The notes below the pieces were generated by a model that saw only the letters and a program-made list of their open reading frames with translations, had not been told where the DNA came from and did no database searches. A stretch of DNA of 64,000 nucleotides from Crossaster papposus (lineage: Eukaryota > Echinodermata > Asteroidea > Velatida > Solasteridae): assembly GCA_037893245.1 (NCBI GenBank), contig JBAIAA010000809.1, positions 310,001-374,000 of the forward strand, read 5' to 3'. The position numbers and the translations under genes were made by a program. Every line of letters begins with the position of its first letter. The stretch's first letter is position 1. Below, one piece after another: positions 11,460 through 24,138 of the stretch.

Positions 11460-13218
11460 CCCAGCAAACACAAAACGTTTAAAAAACGTTTTTTAAACGT
11501 TTAAGTAGGTCCGCTAGGTCTTCGTCCTAAATAAACGTTTAAAAAACGTTATTTAAACGTTTAATTAGGCCCGCTAGGTCTTCGTCCTAAATAAACGTTT
11601 AAAAAACGTTTTTTAAACGTCCGCTACGTCTTGATTTTTAACAAACGTTTAAAAAACGTTTGGAGAACATCTAATTTTGACCTAATATTTGCCCCAAAGC
11701 AAAGGTTTTTTTAAAACGTTTACAAAACGTTTACGAAACGTTTGAAAAAGACGATTTTTTTTCTGGACGTTTAAAAAACGTTTTTTTTACGTCCAAGTCA
11801 AATAAAAACTAATTGTAATTAATTATTGTTTTTTAATATTATGATTTAATATGATTATTATTTTGATGATTAAATTGAGTAGCCTAATGATGGTGATTAT
11901 GATGATGATTATGATTATGATGATCGATGATGATTATGATTATGATGATGATCATGATCGTCATCCTCATCGTGTGGCCCATATGGTCGTCGTCGACGTC
12001 GTTGATGTACGTAATTGTTATATTTTGTGACATCGATATCATGCGGTGCGCCGGCGCGGCCTGGCTGGCCGCCTACGTACAGCGTGCATGCCATCGTTTA
12101 TATTCAAACGCTATGTTGGATGTTCTTGAAAGGTTTTCTGAACGTTCTGAATAGGTTTTCTGAACGTTCTTAAAAGGTTTTCTAGACGTTCTTAAAAGGT
12201 TTTCTGAACGTTCTTAAAAGGTTTTTTGAACGTTTTTAAAAGGTTTTCTAGACGTTATTAAAAGGTTTTTTAAACGTCTAAAGGTTTTCTAGACGTCCTA
12301 AAAAGGCACTGCAAAAACTGTGGTGTTAAAATTTTAACACCAATGTTTTTTAAATCTTTTGGAATGAACATTGGTGTTAAAATGAAGTAAAATGATTCTT
12401 GAAGTATTAGTTTCAAATCAAGTACTGGTGTTACGTACTTTTGGTGTTAAATTTGACCTAGTGCGCATGCGTGTGTGAAATAAAGCCCTCTGATTGGTCG
12501 ATAAGGAATTATGGTATATGTTAACAATAGTCGATGTTAAATTGTTGTATTTAGTCCAAAAACCCATTTATTTTACCATAATATGTAATTATTTAAACGA
12601 TTCCATGATTGAATTTTGATTTTTGTGCAAACATAGTTAAAAATTCGCGTTACATTTTATTCGTTTTCAAATTTTGACATTATTCATAAAAACTAACTGC
12701 GACTTCGTCGTGGACAAAAAAGCGTAGTATAAAACTAACAACGGCAATGGCTATGTGTGTAGTACGTATTCAGTAGGAATAGATTATTATTGTATATGGA
12801 TGGATGTGTAATGTGTAATGAGTCAGTTCTTTGTAATATTTCATTACGTAATTTGTCCATGCAGTTAATATGTACAAAATTATAGTGTTAAAACGGTATG
12901 ATCCTCAAACTGGTGTTATTCAACACCCAGTTTTTTTGCAGTGTAGACGTTCTTAAAGGGTTTTCTAAACGTTCTAAAAAGGTTTTCTAGACGTCTAAAT
13001 GTTTTCTGGAGAGCTGGTCTCGAAAACGAATACGAGACAAGGTTTTAAATTGGTTTTTTAAACGTTTTAAATTGTTTTTTAAACGTTCAATAAAAACGTT
13101 TTTTAAACGTCCAAAACCTACCACAAAAAAACGTTTAAAAAACGTTTTTTTTGAACGTTTAAAAAACCAATTTAAAACGTTAAAAAAACGTTCAGAAAAC
13201 GTCCGATTGTTAGCTGGG
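11460..13218. mobile_element. Repeat-built element of AAACGTTT motifs with CCCAGC ends
   Basis: Begins CCCAGCAAACA and ends with the inverted form TGTTAGCTGGG. Nearly all the rest consists of AACGTTTAAAAAACGTT-type palindromic units on the left, GTTCTTAAAAGGTTTTCT units of about 24 bp in the middle, and inverted AACGTT units on the right. A (GAT)n-like stretch occurs at 11888-11960. Another MITE is inserted at 12307-12943. There is no transposase. The superfamily is not assigned because no unambiguous target duplication is seen. Confidence 0.7.
12307..12943. mobile_element. Nested MITE with CACTGCAAAAA ends
   Basis: The left end CACTGCAAAAACTGTGGTGTTAAA is mirrored, with some mismatches, by CAACACCCAGTTTTTTTGCAGTG at the right. 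It interrupts the AAACGTTT element, whose repeats resume at once on both sides. The interior holds an NRF-1-like TGCGCATGCG (12462-12471) and a CCAAT box (ATTGG, about 12495). CACTGC ends are common in hAT elements, but the flanks show no clear 8-bp duplication. Confidence 0.7.
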
Positions 13219-15134
13219 TTGTCATGACGCACATAAAGGAGCAATTAAATTTTCTAACAATTAACCATACATAAATTGTAGACTCCATTACACTTTTAAC
13301 AAATTTGCCCTGTAACCTTTTTAAACTTGGGTACCTCAGGCTAGTAGTACCGCAGGCTAGTAGTACCGCAGTTGCTGAGGCAGATGTACTGTATGTACCG
13401 TGTATTGCCACCTATGGCTGCTGCCTTACTTTAGCAGAAATTAACATTGTAATGACCAAAAGTGTTGGTTTTTTTATCTACACCGAGAGCCATTACTGCT
13501 TTATCAAAATAATACCTCGCCTGGATTTTTTTCGCAATCTCCCCCTTTATTAGTTGGTTGGGTAAAAACAAGAGTAAAAGGCTGCTGGGAGTAAGGAGTT
13601 GTAAACAACACGACGACGAGCGCCCAGCTTTGAACAGAGTCTATTATCTGTGGGTTTGCCGTCGCCCCGGCACCCAGACTATATCCTACGGTTTTAATAA
13701 TATCTTGAGATGATGTGAAAGGGGGGGGGGGGGGTGTTTGCAGACTCACTGGAGAGGGGATTGACGTCAAACGGAGGGCTATTTATAGCAAACTTGCCTT
13801 GCTTTGCTGACTTGGTATAGCCAGAGAGAACAAGAGATGGGGGGGGGGGGGGTGAATTAGCCTGCTGAGGTCTTGCAGCGGTCTCTGCACTGCCTTAGTG
13901 ATGACAGAAATGGAAAGGGAAGGAGAGGGAGATGGACTGTGATGAAGGCTTAAAGAGGGGAAGAGAAAGAGACGTGGGTGAGACGGCAGGAGGTTTGTTT
14001 TGACGCTTGAAAAACAAGGAGGAATTAATACATGGAGGTTCCTTACTGTATGTCTCTTGCGAAGTACAAGTAAACACATTCTTATTGATCTTAAATGGGC
14101 TTTTACTATCATATATCTTAGCTATAACTTACGGTGGTATAAGACAATTGGTTAACTCTGGGCATAATTCTGCATAAACAATGTTTATATTTAAAACAAA
14201 GTTGAGGGTCAATAATTGCTTAATAGTTTTCAGGTCACGCAGGCAATACTGTTTAGAGTCGTGAAATTATGTCTCTTCCAGACACGTAGTACAGGACAAA
14301 AATAGGGGAGAAACGACGTATCATTATGAAGTGCGGCTGGAGCAATGCAATAATGGACTGAAAGTGCTTTGCAAAATAGCTGGAAAAGTGGGCAGGCATG
14401 CCACTTTGGGGGGAATGCTTTTATGATATAAAATATTCATTGATTCTCTGGTTGCCTTCCATTCGGCATTGATTTTCATCTTTTTAATCATGCAAAAGCA
14501 TGTCTGGTCCCCCAAAAGGGGGGCTAGGGGTGGAGAAGACTAAACAAACAAAAACTGAAAAGAGATAACAGTGAATGGATTCTATTAAACAAAGAAATTA
14601 AGTGAATTGTGACGTTTTGATAACTGATTTTAATTTGTTCCTGTACTGGTACATGTACATGTGTTTTACAGATACTGTTTATCATATGCCCTTTTTTTTC
14701 GATGACTAGCGAAAAAATAATTCAAAATTGGGAATTCAAAAAATGGGGGGGGGAGGGGAATAATTAGATAGGGCTCTTAAATTGACCAGAAGATAAATAT
14801 GAGGCTTTCTCATTTGTACACTAAGCACCTTTAAATAACATGAGGGCCTGGATGATTGGAGTAAGAGGTCAAGCAAACATATTTTTGAGAGACCCCCGGC
14901 GACGTGCGTCGTCCTGTCAGTTGACGATGGAGGTAGCAGCCCGGGCTGAAGGACCTCGTATACGCGTAGCATATGTGACTGGATTTAGAATTATTGCAGA
15001 CAGGAGGGGGATGGGGGAGGGGGGGGGGGGCCGGGGGGGAGGGGGGGGGGGGGGGGGGGGGGGGGAGGGGGGGGGGGTGTTGACATGAAGCAAATGGAAT
15101 GCATGGAAAACATCTGGTTAGTTTTAAAGATGCC
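13219..15134. other. Spacer with three G-rich tracts, no gene seen
   Basis: Includes 14-G runs at 13721-13734 and 13839-13852, and a G-rich block at 15003-15077 broken only by a few A and C. A GCAGGCTAGTAGTACC-like unit is duplicated near 13338-13370. Open frames over the G-rich parts are low-complexity artefacts. Confidence 0.5.
15003..15077. repeat. G-rich tract (about 75 bp)
   Basis: Almost pure G on the + strand with scattered A and two C. It has strong G-quadruplex potential by sequence. Confidence 0.9.
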
Positions 15135-15491
15135 TTAAAGGTAGGATACATCATTTGCAGATATCTAAAAATTTCACTACCGAGTTATAAGGAAATATCT
15201 TACTTATTTGAAAGTAAATAATATTTCTAGGCTTCCAGCAAAATGATTGCGCTAGATATCCAGTAATTGTTACAAAAAATCGCATTAAAACAAAAAATTA
15301 GTTGTTAAATTGAAACAAACAACATAAAAACAACTGCACGACGCCGGTTGAAAACAAACGCCAATTTTCTTGCTTCTCTCAGCATCCATGATTGTAAAAC
15401 TTCGGACAAGTCAGTAAAACGATATTTACTATAAATTACAACCCACCAAATCCACCCATTCAAATTACCAATGGTGTATCCTACCTTTTAA
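15135..15491 (-). mobile_element. AGGTAGGATAC MITE, copy 1
   Basis: Ends TTAAAGGTAGGATACATCATTTG and CAATGGTGTATCCTACCTTTTAA are inverted repeats about 25 bp long. The interior matches, in reverse orientation, the copies at 24139, 26953, 47183 and 62225. TTAA at both ends suggests a TTAA target. No coding sequence. Confidence 0.8.
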
Positions 15492-18400
15492 GCAGCATTT
15501 TATTTTGGGAGCTAGACAGGTGTGGAACATACAGGTTGTCCCCCAAAAAACAAAAATGGCGCAAGTCTAACACGTTATTTTGCTCATTAAATATTCAGCA
15601 TAAATGCTCATTAAATATTCAGCATGAATGTGCTAATTGATGTTTGTGCTGGTATGACCTTCAAGATAACTACAGTAAATTAGCTTTCAAGTGCCATTTG
15701 TTCTATTCTATTTGCTATTGTCAATTTATATGTTTGATTAAAACCAGCACTCAAAAACGAGTGTTTCCACTACAGAAAAGAAATCACGTGCTAAAGGATA
15801 CCAGCCTTTTACACATTGGCGATTGTAGTACAGAGTGTAGGCCTATTGAACATTTTCTTTGAAACCTCTTCATAATTACCTGAACCTATAATTCAAAGCT
15901 CAAGATCAATCGAGCTTTATGTATTACATAACGGTAATAATATCAAATGATCTATTAAATAATACATTTTTACACCTTTCTGATCTACTTTGAAGTCCAA
16001 TCATACGGCTGTAAGATGTGTTTTGTCCTCGGACCAGACCTATCAAACCGGAAAGTGCGGCGTTGCCGCACAACATCGATTTTAGGTAACTTTAGATAAT
16101 TGGGTATACATACGGTAAATCTCTGGACTGACAACCAAATTATCAGATGAAATATAAATCATCTATAGCCACATCTAGTTTTTCCAGATGTGTAACATTT
16201 TTAAAGCAATTCGTTAATGGATGCAGTAACATGGTTACCTGTCCTTGTGTAGTACACTGTTTGTACATGTATACACTTCATGGGGACAGCTGCTTGTGTC
16301 CCAGCTGCAGAATTACTTGCAGTACAAGTACATGTACCCAGTATGGCAAACACATTAATGTGTTTGCTTTGGGCAAACATTAATGGGTGATGTAGGACAC
16401 TAGATTCAAAGTACAGGTACTGTGCTGTAGAGACTTAATAAAGTACACATGCTTGTACACTGTACATGTAGGGCAAACAAAATATGCAAAGCACATTACA
16501 GCAATGTCCTGCAAACGTGTTGCCAAAAATATGTTCTATCTAAACAAAACTACTTTCAAAACAATGCAGAAAATAAATTTATTTGGGTGTTTCCATTGAT
16601 GTGGGTGCCTATGAATTTTGTTGTCCCTCTTTTGTTTGTCTAGTATTACCCAACAGTGAAATATACAAATGATTTTAGTTGCTCAATTTATAGTACCGTA
16701 CGGTAGTTGTGCCTATCTGGTAGCAAGGATGAAACCTCTGACTAATTTCATGACAGTATGATGTCCTAAAATATAGTTCACGGTTTCACATGTGAAAGGG
16801 ACACCAAAGCTGTGACATTTATAAAAAACTGCTGTTGAAATGCTGTTTGGTTCTTATGTAACATACACATGTGTATGGGTTCCACAGATGTGGATAGAAT
16901 GGTGTTCCACAACTTTAGTCATCCTTTGTGGTAACGTTGGGATCTTCTCATCAAAATATCACCATCTGATGTCCAGAAATGAAAATCTTTCAAACATGAA
17001 CTTTTATTTGCTAAAGACCTGCCATCAAAATTTAAATTTCTCAGCCCAAACCAATCTGCATCCAAACAAATTCTGGTGGCTTTTATTTTATTTTTTTATT
17101 TTTTTTAACAAAAATCCGAAATAAAAATGTAAAAAGAAGAAAGGATATAAACAGTGTCAGTCATCATCACAAACTTTATTTTTTTTCTCTGGAACTGAGG
17201 AGACATGTGTGTTTTAGTTTTGTCCATTAGACTAATAATATCATTTCCCAGTAGAGTGTTTTGCAGTTTTGGAAACAGGATTACCTAGAAGATTGACATG
17301 CACTTAATATCCGCCACCGAGCTAAATGTGTACACCCTTGTAACTGTGATCTTACAATTCCTTTTCAAAACATTCAATGCTCTCTGCCTCTCTATGACGA
17401 AGGGATGCATACCCTGGAGAGAAGTTGTAAAAATATTCTCCCTAGAGTAGGAGGAAATAGAGGGTTTATGGCTTCAAGGCCATGTTTTTCTCAAATTGTT
17501 ACCAAAATAGCAACTGTATGAGCAGAATATGGCTTATTTTTCTCCCCCAGAGAAAGGTCATTTATTTTCACCCGTCTGGAAAAATTGTGACAAGGTGAAA
17601 TTGTGAGAGAAGTATAGTAAAAGGATATAGTGGTTTTTTTAAGATTGTCCAGTCAAATTTTAAACTACTGTGACTATAAAGATTTAGGGTTTATGCACCT
17701 AGTGCATCAGTACCGACTAATAGCTTGCCGAGACAGAAATCTTTGCTTTTCATTTTTCTATTTTGCAGTCTTTCTTGCTTTTGTTGTAAACAAAACTGTG
17801 ATATTGTAGATGAATATTGAGTGAGTAAAAAATATGCCAGTTTTCCGGCCAAATCACCACAGGACGTTAGAAGCTTTAAAAAATAATCTGTGAAGGAAAG
17901 AAGCTTTTGGAGTTGGCGAAGCATGTATCGTTAGAAAAAGTCCTTTCACCTGTCAAGAAAAACTTGTAAAGCAGTTATTTTTAATCCTGCAAGTATACCA
18001 AGGCTTTCAAGCTCTTGTATAGTACAGTAAGATATGACGAGGACCCAGACATTTTTGTTAACAGGCAAATTTAAGTGGCAATTTGTTTTTGTTTTGGGGG
18101 ACTCTACCTCCCATACTACCTCCCATAAAATTTTAACCAAATCAACTTTGTGTAAATATGTTAATTAATAAATAAACAAAAAAGATGCACGTTTTAGAGT
18201 GGCATGAAAGAGGAGAGGGGGGGGGGGGGGGGGGGGGGGGGGTTACACCCCCTTTTAAATGTGCTCTCAGTTTCCCCTCCCCCACTCGTTCTCCCTCATT
18301 TTATTCCCAAATCACTTGAAATTTTGCCAAGAAGACGTTACCCTAAGTTACTATAAAAAAATGTTCTTAGTCCCTCCATCGCAACGATTCCTTACAAAAA

Positions 18401-19635
18401 TTCCTCACAGACATTCAAAGTCTCAAAAAATTCCTGAAATCAGTTATTAACTAAGAGAATTTTTGTCTGCAGGTTATTTTATCTAGGTGATAATTATATC
18501 GATTTGGGGAAAATATGGATAATACACGTAGTTGTATTTATGCTACATAAGTTGCACGTGTGTTTGTGGAAGTTGACATGCTCTGTTGCCCATATTGGAA
18601 TTTTATGATGAGCCTGTATTGGCTAAGCATCGTTCCAACTTGGGTATCAGTAATTGGGTAATACTAGCACAATTGTGTGCAGAAATCAGCAGCTTTGAGG
18701 GCTTAAAAAACATATTTACCCCCAGGAGAAAATTTGTTGAAATGTGTGTGTTAATGGCAACCATAAAAAAAAATGAGCAAACAATTTGTTGTTATATACA
18801 ATATGAGGGTTAGGAATTTTTCAAGTCATTTCTTACTGGACTATATGTTGCTTTTGTTGGAAAGTATCTTCCTAGTTTTCATTCCATAGTTTCCAAATTG
18901 CTTCATAAAAAAAGATAATTTTATGACCTACCTGGATATTTGTTGGAAGAATAGGTCCACTGTACGAGTGTGTAGATGTTTGTTCCATCAGCTGTAAGTT
19001 CCATCAGCTGTAAGATGTTACTTTGGTTTTGTATGGTGCTCTAATCTATTCTGGTGGATCAGTTTCGGAGTTAATGGCCCCAAATCAAACAATATAATTC
19101 AGTTCTTTAAATGCATAACCCAGGCAATATTACAAATTATAGTGTTACTAATTGTCCAAGAAGTTTTATCCCCCCTTTTGGAAAAAAGAAAAAATCATGC
19201 AGAAAATGAAGTCCATGCCTGCAATCCCCCCCTCCTCTTTTTGTGTAAGTTGTAATGCAGCCCCCACCCACCCACCCCCCTTTTTTTAAAATCCATTCCT
19301 ATCATCTCTATGTACCTGTAGCTCTGTACATCTGTACATGTATACTGTACATGTTTAGTACATGTGGGTTAAATTCCTTTTATGTTCAACCGGAACCAGC
19401 AGCAGACTTTGGTCCTTTTGAGCAAACAAGCTGTTATTGTTCACATGTGATCTAGACTTTTACATGTACTGGTATGTCATGTACATGTACATACATCTGA
19501 ACTGGTAGTGAGTGACTGGACCAGACAAATTGGTGGGACCATGGAGGGAGTTTCCTCTGCCTTTGCAGGTGACTCGGGGGACAATGGGCACGCAAAGATC
19601 TCTATTTTGCTTGGAGGTACCGGGTACATTGTACA
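15492..19635. other. AT-rich spacer, no gene seen
   Basis: Holds many TACATGTA palindromes (16261, 16330, 16463 and 19327 areas), a 26-G run at 18217-18242 and a short direct duplication (CATTAAATATTCAGCAT, 15588-15625). Two adjacent - strand frames at 17691-18140 look weakly protein-like but match no family and are separated by stops. Confidence 0.45.
18217..18242. repeat. Poly(dG) run
   Basis: Twenty-six consecutive G. Confidence 0.95.
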
Positions 19636-19790
19636 TGTGACCCAGCACGAGTAAATGAGACAATTTGCGGCCTAAAAAATTTGAGATTTTGATTTCATCA
19701 TTTAAAGCTTGTTTAGCTTTAAATGATTAAATCAAAATCTAAATTTTCATTTTTGCCGCAAAGTGTCTCATTTACTCGTGCTGGGTCACA
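19636..19790. mobile_element. Fold-back MITE TGTGACCCAGCACGAG, copy 1
   Basis: Nearly the whole 155 bp is one inverted repeat. TGTGACCCAGCACGAGTAAA at the left is mirrored by TTTACTCGTGCTGGGTCACA at the right, with a short AAGCTTGTTTAGCTTT centre. A second copy lies at 29952-30107. It would form a long hairpin as RNA or single-stranded DNA. Confidence 0.8.
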
Positions 19791-19940
19791 TATGTACAAT
19801 TTTAACAGTAATCAATTTTTAGAGCTCAACTTAAATGTGTAAAATGAAGTTTACGTATTTTGCCGGAAATATTCTTTAAAAAGTTACCTGGACTGTATCT
19901 GGTTCTCAGACCAAAAGATTCTAACTAATGTCTACACATG

Positions 19941-20047
19941 GGCCGTTTTTTAAGCCCCAGTTTGTCTCCAACTTTGGCTTTGTTCATGCAGTTTGGCAGT
20001 GGTAATGGAGCCGTAGATGTAGCCTAAGCTTGGGTTTGGAAAACGGC
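19941..20047. mobile_element. Hairpin MITE, CCGTTTTCCA family, copy 2
   Basis: GGCCGTTTTTTAAGCCCCAG at the left is mirrored by GCTTGGGTTTGGAAAACGGCC at the right. Related to 1751-1852 and 29652-29787. Confidence 0.65.
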
Positions 20048-20291
20048 CTACATGTAAGTCTGGTAGCCGCCAATGTCATGTTACCAAAATGATAGGATTT
20101 TCTACTGTTTCTGAAAAAAAAGGTTTTCTGAGTATGTTTCTTTGACATAACGTTCGCGAGGGTCAAGTGTTTCTGGGAGTAAAATGGTTGTAAGATAACA
20201 AAATACCCACGGATTTTAATTTTTGTTTTTCTTAAAAAACGAATCCTACCTTGGCAAAAATCAACAGCAGATAAATTGCCTAATACATGTA

Positions 20292-20600
20292 CAGTAGAAC
20301 ACCGCTATACCAAACATTCGGCTATACCAAACGCCATTCTTGGCACCTGTTTTTTGGTGCAACGGAAACGCCCAATGTCAAAGTATTAACAAAATCCACT
20401 GTCTCCCGATTGTTGTGTGCAAACATACTATATCAAATGCTATTTGGGCCAATTGAAATTCCCAAACGTCATAAAGCCGATGCTTTATGTTAAAGAGTGA
20501 AGGGTGGCTACTGGATTAGACACCGTTTTGAAAAAGGGGTACCTGATGGACCGGCGGCTAAAAATCGCTATACCGAACGATCGATAAAGAACAAAATCTG
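20292..20600. mobile_element. Possible pogo/Tigger-like fragment
   Basis: Starts CAGTAGAACACCGCTATACC, preceded by TA. This resembles the terminal repeats of pogo/Tigger elements of the Tc1/mariner group (CAGTNGAACC...CTATA). Related AACG/CTATACC motifs recur inside and near 20570, but a clean right end is missing. It may be truncated. Confidence 0.35.
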
Positions 20601-20635
20601 TGGATCCTGTTATGTTCGTTCTACTCGATCACTAT

Positions 20636-20776
20636 TTAACCAGTTCGCGCCGGGATTATTTTAACATCACTGAACCGAGGGGCGGGATTATTTTTAACGA
20701 AACTCGACCCAAAGCGGGTTCAGGCCGATAGTGCCGGGAAGCACACCCACGCATTTCCGGCCTTGCTCGCTTTTAA
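20636..20776 (+). mobile_element. piggyBac-like TTAA MITE, copy 2 (truncated)
   Basis: Starts TTAACCAGTTCGCGCCGGG and keeps the left two-thirds of the family (the GCGGGTTCAGGCCGATAG region), but stops after CCTTGCTCGC and lacks the right terminal repeat. Confidence 0.75.
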
Positions 20777-20869
20777 CTCAGATCAAAAGCTTACATTATT
20801 ATTACCCCTGATCATTTGGCCAATGAAACATTCCAAATACCATTTCAGCTCCCCTTCAAAATACCATAT

Positions 20870-21080
20870 ATAGCTCGATGAAACCATTTCGGCGCAAAAG
20901 GCAGCTGCATGTAAAATCGATCATAATCACCATCTCTGCCCTCACGGGTACTGCTTTGCCCAAGGGCACACACACACCATAACCCCAGGCTGGACTCGAA
21001 CCCAAAACCTACAAGATTACCCTGCAAGATTACCCACAGACTATAAGTTCAATGCTCCAGGTTACGAGGCCACAGTACTC
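20870..21080 (-). repeat. tRNA-derived SINE
   Basis: The reverse strand has a B box GGGTTCGAGTCCAGC followed by a CCCTTGGGCAAAGCAGTACC body. That CTTGGGCAAG-type block recurs in the SINE at 58838. The tRNA-like head contains a short internal duplication (ATTACCCTGCAAG). It is non-coding and presumably of Pol III origin. Confidence 0.6.
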
Positions 21081-21652
21081 TATGTACATGTAGCTTGTCA
21101 TGTAACACATGATACATTATTTTGCATTCAGTGTGTAATGGTACATTTCATGTCTGGCTGAAAAAAAAAGTTTTGAGAGGCTAAAACAGTGTGCCATGAG
21201 CAATAGCTGCAGTTTGCCCAGATGAGGAAATTGAAATGTGCAGCCGACATTCAATTTAGGTGAATGCAGAAGAGGAAATTTAAAGTCAGTGGATTGACAA
21301 TCCCTGATCACTCATGGTTTGTGCACTATATACGCCTTTGTACTGATGATCAGTACCAGGTCATAAGGTGGCAAACCATTAGCAAGTTGGATCAAGGACC
21401 AGTAGTTCACTAGTGGTTAATTGTTGACTAGCGCATGCACCATGAAGTTGCAGTGGCGCTGAAACCTCATACCTACTAAACAATATTTCCACACGATATT
21501 ACCGTAACCCTTGTTCTTGTTTATACACTCTAACGTACTTCAAGAGCTCTGTTTTTTACGTGGCACAAGAAATGCCATAGGAAACTAAGGCCAACTGGGT
21601 CATGCTATGAGGTCATGGTGTATTACATTGTGTAAGCAAAGCCATACATGTA
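21081..21652. other. AT-rich spacer, no gene seen
   Basis: No open frame or structured repeat that can be supported. Confidence 0.5.
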
Positions 21653-22100
21653 TGTGACCCGCTCCATCGTAATCAGGAATAAGTCGCTGGGGCCGTTTTA
21701 AGCAATCGGCCATTGAAGTGAACACATGGGTAAAAATCGTGACCAAGTCGTTTTTCTGAACATTGTATTTTTAGGAAGTGTAGTTATCCCAGATTATTGT
21801 CATTGATGTTTTGTATGTAAAAACGACCGATAAAGATGAAAATGAAGAGGATTTGTGTGCGCTGTCTGTATGATTTTGGTCAATTTTGTTTATTTCAAAG
21901 CTGTTTTTCTCGGAATGTGGATTCGGCAAATACATGTAAATATACACCTGTCATCTTCATCAGACCACAACTCGTTAACCTAAGAAGATACACACTTATG
22001 ATGGGTATCATTAGAAAGCTTATGAAATTCCCTTTCTCACGATGTGCTTATCTCAAAGTCATTTCGAGACTTATTCCTGATTTCGATGGAGCGGGTCACA
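21653..22100. mobile_element. MITE with TGTGACCCGCTCCATCG ends
   Basis: TGTGACCCGCTCCATCGTAA at the left is mirrored by TTTCGATGGAGCGGGTCACA at the right, and the similarity continues into AGGAATAAGTC. The element is flanked by TA on both sides. A 120-codon frame inside (21836-22198) has no recognised domain and overruns the element end, so it is not called. The outer TGTGACC is shared with the families at 19636 and 49404. Confidence 0.8.
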
Positions 22101-22331
22101 TATGCCCAATTATTAACTACAGTAGTGCTCCTCATTGTACGTATACATGTACAAAGAAGTGGCATATGCAACTGCCAAACAGTGATCTGCCCTCATAGAG
22201 AAAGAGTTGATTGCGTAGTTAAGGATATCATACCCGCTGTTTTATCATATATTGGTGACAAAAGTGACAAAACTACAATTTAACTTGAAAACAATAGTTT
22301 TTGTTGTCGGTAATTTTTTGGTTGATAGTTA
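22101..22331. other. Short spacer
   Basis: Spacer with no gene between two MITEs. Confidence 0.5.
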
Positions 22332-22663
22332 TGCTGCGTTCCAATCGCGTCGTGTTTATCGTGTTCACAAGTTCACGAGTCGTATAATGACGTTCTAATC
22401 GCCTGGTAAATCGTGTTCACCAGTGGTGAACTTGAGGTGGAATTTTTTTCTCCATGATGTTCACGACTTCATAAACAATGAAATAATCGCGCATGCGTGT
22501 TAGTTCACGTACAAGTTCTTGTGCGATAAAGAATGCCCTTACCGCACGACTAACTCGACTGTGCGCTTGGGTCTTGGTGCGTAGCGTTTGGAATGCAACC
22601 TACTCGTGAACGTGGAGTAATTCATGGTGAACACGATAAACACGGCGCGATTGGAACGCAGCA
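22332..22663. mobile_element. MITE with TGCTGCGTTCCAATCGCG ends
   Basis: TGCTGCGTTCCAATCGCG and CGCGATTGGAACGCAGCA form an 18-bp perfect terminal inverted repeat flanked by TA on both sides. GTGTTCAC/GTGAACAC motifs repeat inside. An NRF-1-like GCGCATGCG lies near 22489-22497. No coding sequence. Confidence 0.8.
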
Positions 22664-24138
22664 TATGTCCTCACTGCATGAACTATTGTCATGGCTCAAA
22701 CTTTAATTGCTCCATACGTACCTAGTACTGGTATAGCTTGAAATTCAGACTGTATGAAATCTGGACTCATTAGTAATAGTAGTATTGTGCCTGCCTTAGT
22801 GAAGATACCGGAGAATGAAAGGTCATATGAGAGTTTAACCAATAATAGGGAAAAAGAGGTCCGATTTTCACTCCTGTCTGATTGTCATATCACCAGCACA
22901 TTTGCTTTCTGTACATACAAACATGTACATTTTTCTTATCCACTGCCCAAGTATTTCAGTGTTGTTAAATTGCATTGGATGGTGGCTCTGTCTGTTATTT
23001 TGTGTTTGTGTGTCCTCCGAAACCTTGTTAGCAACGAAAGTATCAGGTCTTGATTGATGTCTCAATGAGCCTTATGGAGTTTTGTCATGCCAAGCCATTT
23101 AGGAAGGAAAAAAAGGGAAGGCATGCACTAGTGGTTTCTTAATCTGCTTGTTATCTGACATCTGTCATGGGCAAGTTTACATCCGTCATGGGCAAGTTTG
23201 CATCTGTCAGTCAACAAGTCAGCATATTAACTTTTCATCATGTCACACAAGTCTGGCTGCTTGATTGAGGAGAGCATATATAGCGCCTAATTAATTCCCC
23301 AGTAATGCACTTTCTGTGTTTACAAATGTACCAGATTGTAGAGTGTATACATATACATATAGTTGTTTTAAGGTCCATCTGTTCATTTGACATGGTTGCC
23401 TGTAGTTTGTAACCATTAAACTGTTATATTATACATAGTATGTTGTAATTAAAGTGTCCTATCACCATTTGTTGATCTAGGAATCTATCACAGTACACTT
23501 GTGATTGTATGCTGTTACGTGAGTACCCTACTTGCCAATAAAGTGATTGCTATTACTGTCATAGGAATAAGTACATCAGCCCTAATGGATAATTTAGGGT
23601 TACATACATGTACATAAATACATACCGGTACATGTACATCTGTTGGCTGCTTTAACTTAACATTGTTTTGTATGTACTCTGACCAAAGTCTTAAACACTG
23701 TACCAATCAATGAAGTACAATTAAATAAGTATGATCTATCAATGGAGTTACAATAGACCTTAATCAGAGTACGAAATTTTGAAATCAAAGCTAGGCAAAT
23801 AAAGCAAACACATACATGTACGATACATGTACATGTATGGAGGCCTAAGTGGTATGTGTGGTGAACGAGTGGTTCTCGCAAGCAGATTAACAAGTGATGG
23901 CTTTAATTTCCCTGAAATACCTGAATCGATCCGTATGCTGCTTTAGAGAGAAATACGATTTATAGGCTGGCTGAACATCTACATGTAACACCAAGATCAA
24001 TGTGTAAAAGAAATTGTGTTGTGCACACTCTGCAAATGTCAAACAGTGTTGTGAAGCTTTTTTTGCCCATTTGGCAGTTGCATGTATTGATAAAGTCTCG
24101 AGATTAAATTGTTGCCCGTTCTTGTGACTTGTCTCACT
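22664..24138. other. AT-rich spacer, no gene seen
   Basis: Includes a short direct duplication (TCATGGGCAAGTTT, 23166-23210) and clustered TACATGTA palindromes (23605-23640, 23815-23840). Open frames up to 99 codons lack any recognised domain. Confidence 0.45.

Noticed and set aside
17691-18140. Two neighbouring - strand frames of 77 and 64 codons
   Set aside because: They read somewhat like protein (Leu-rich) but are separated by stops, lack codon bias and match nothing I know.
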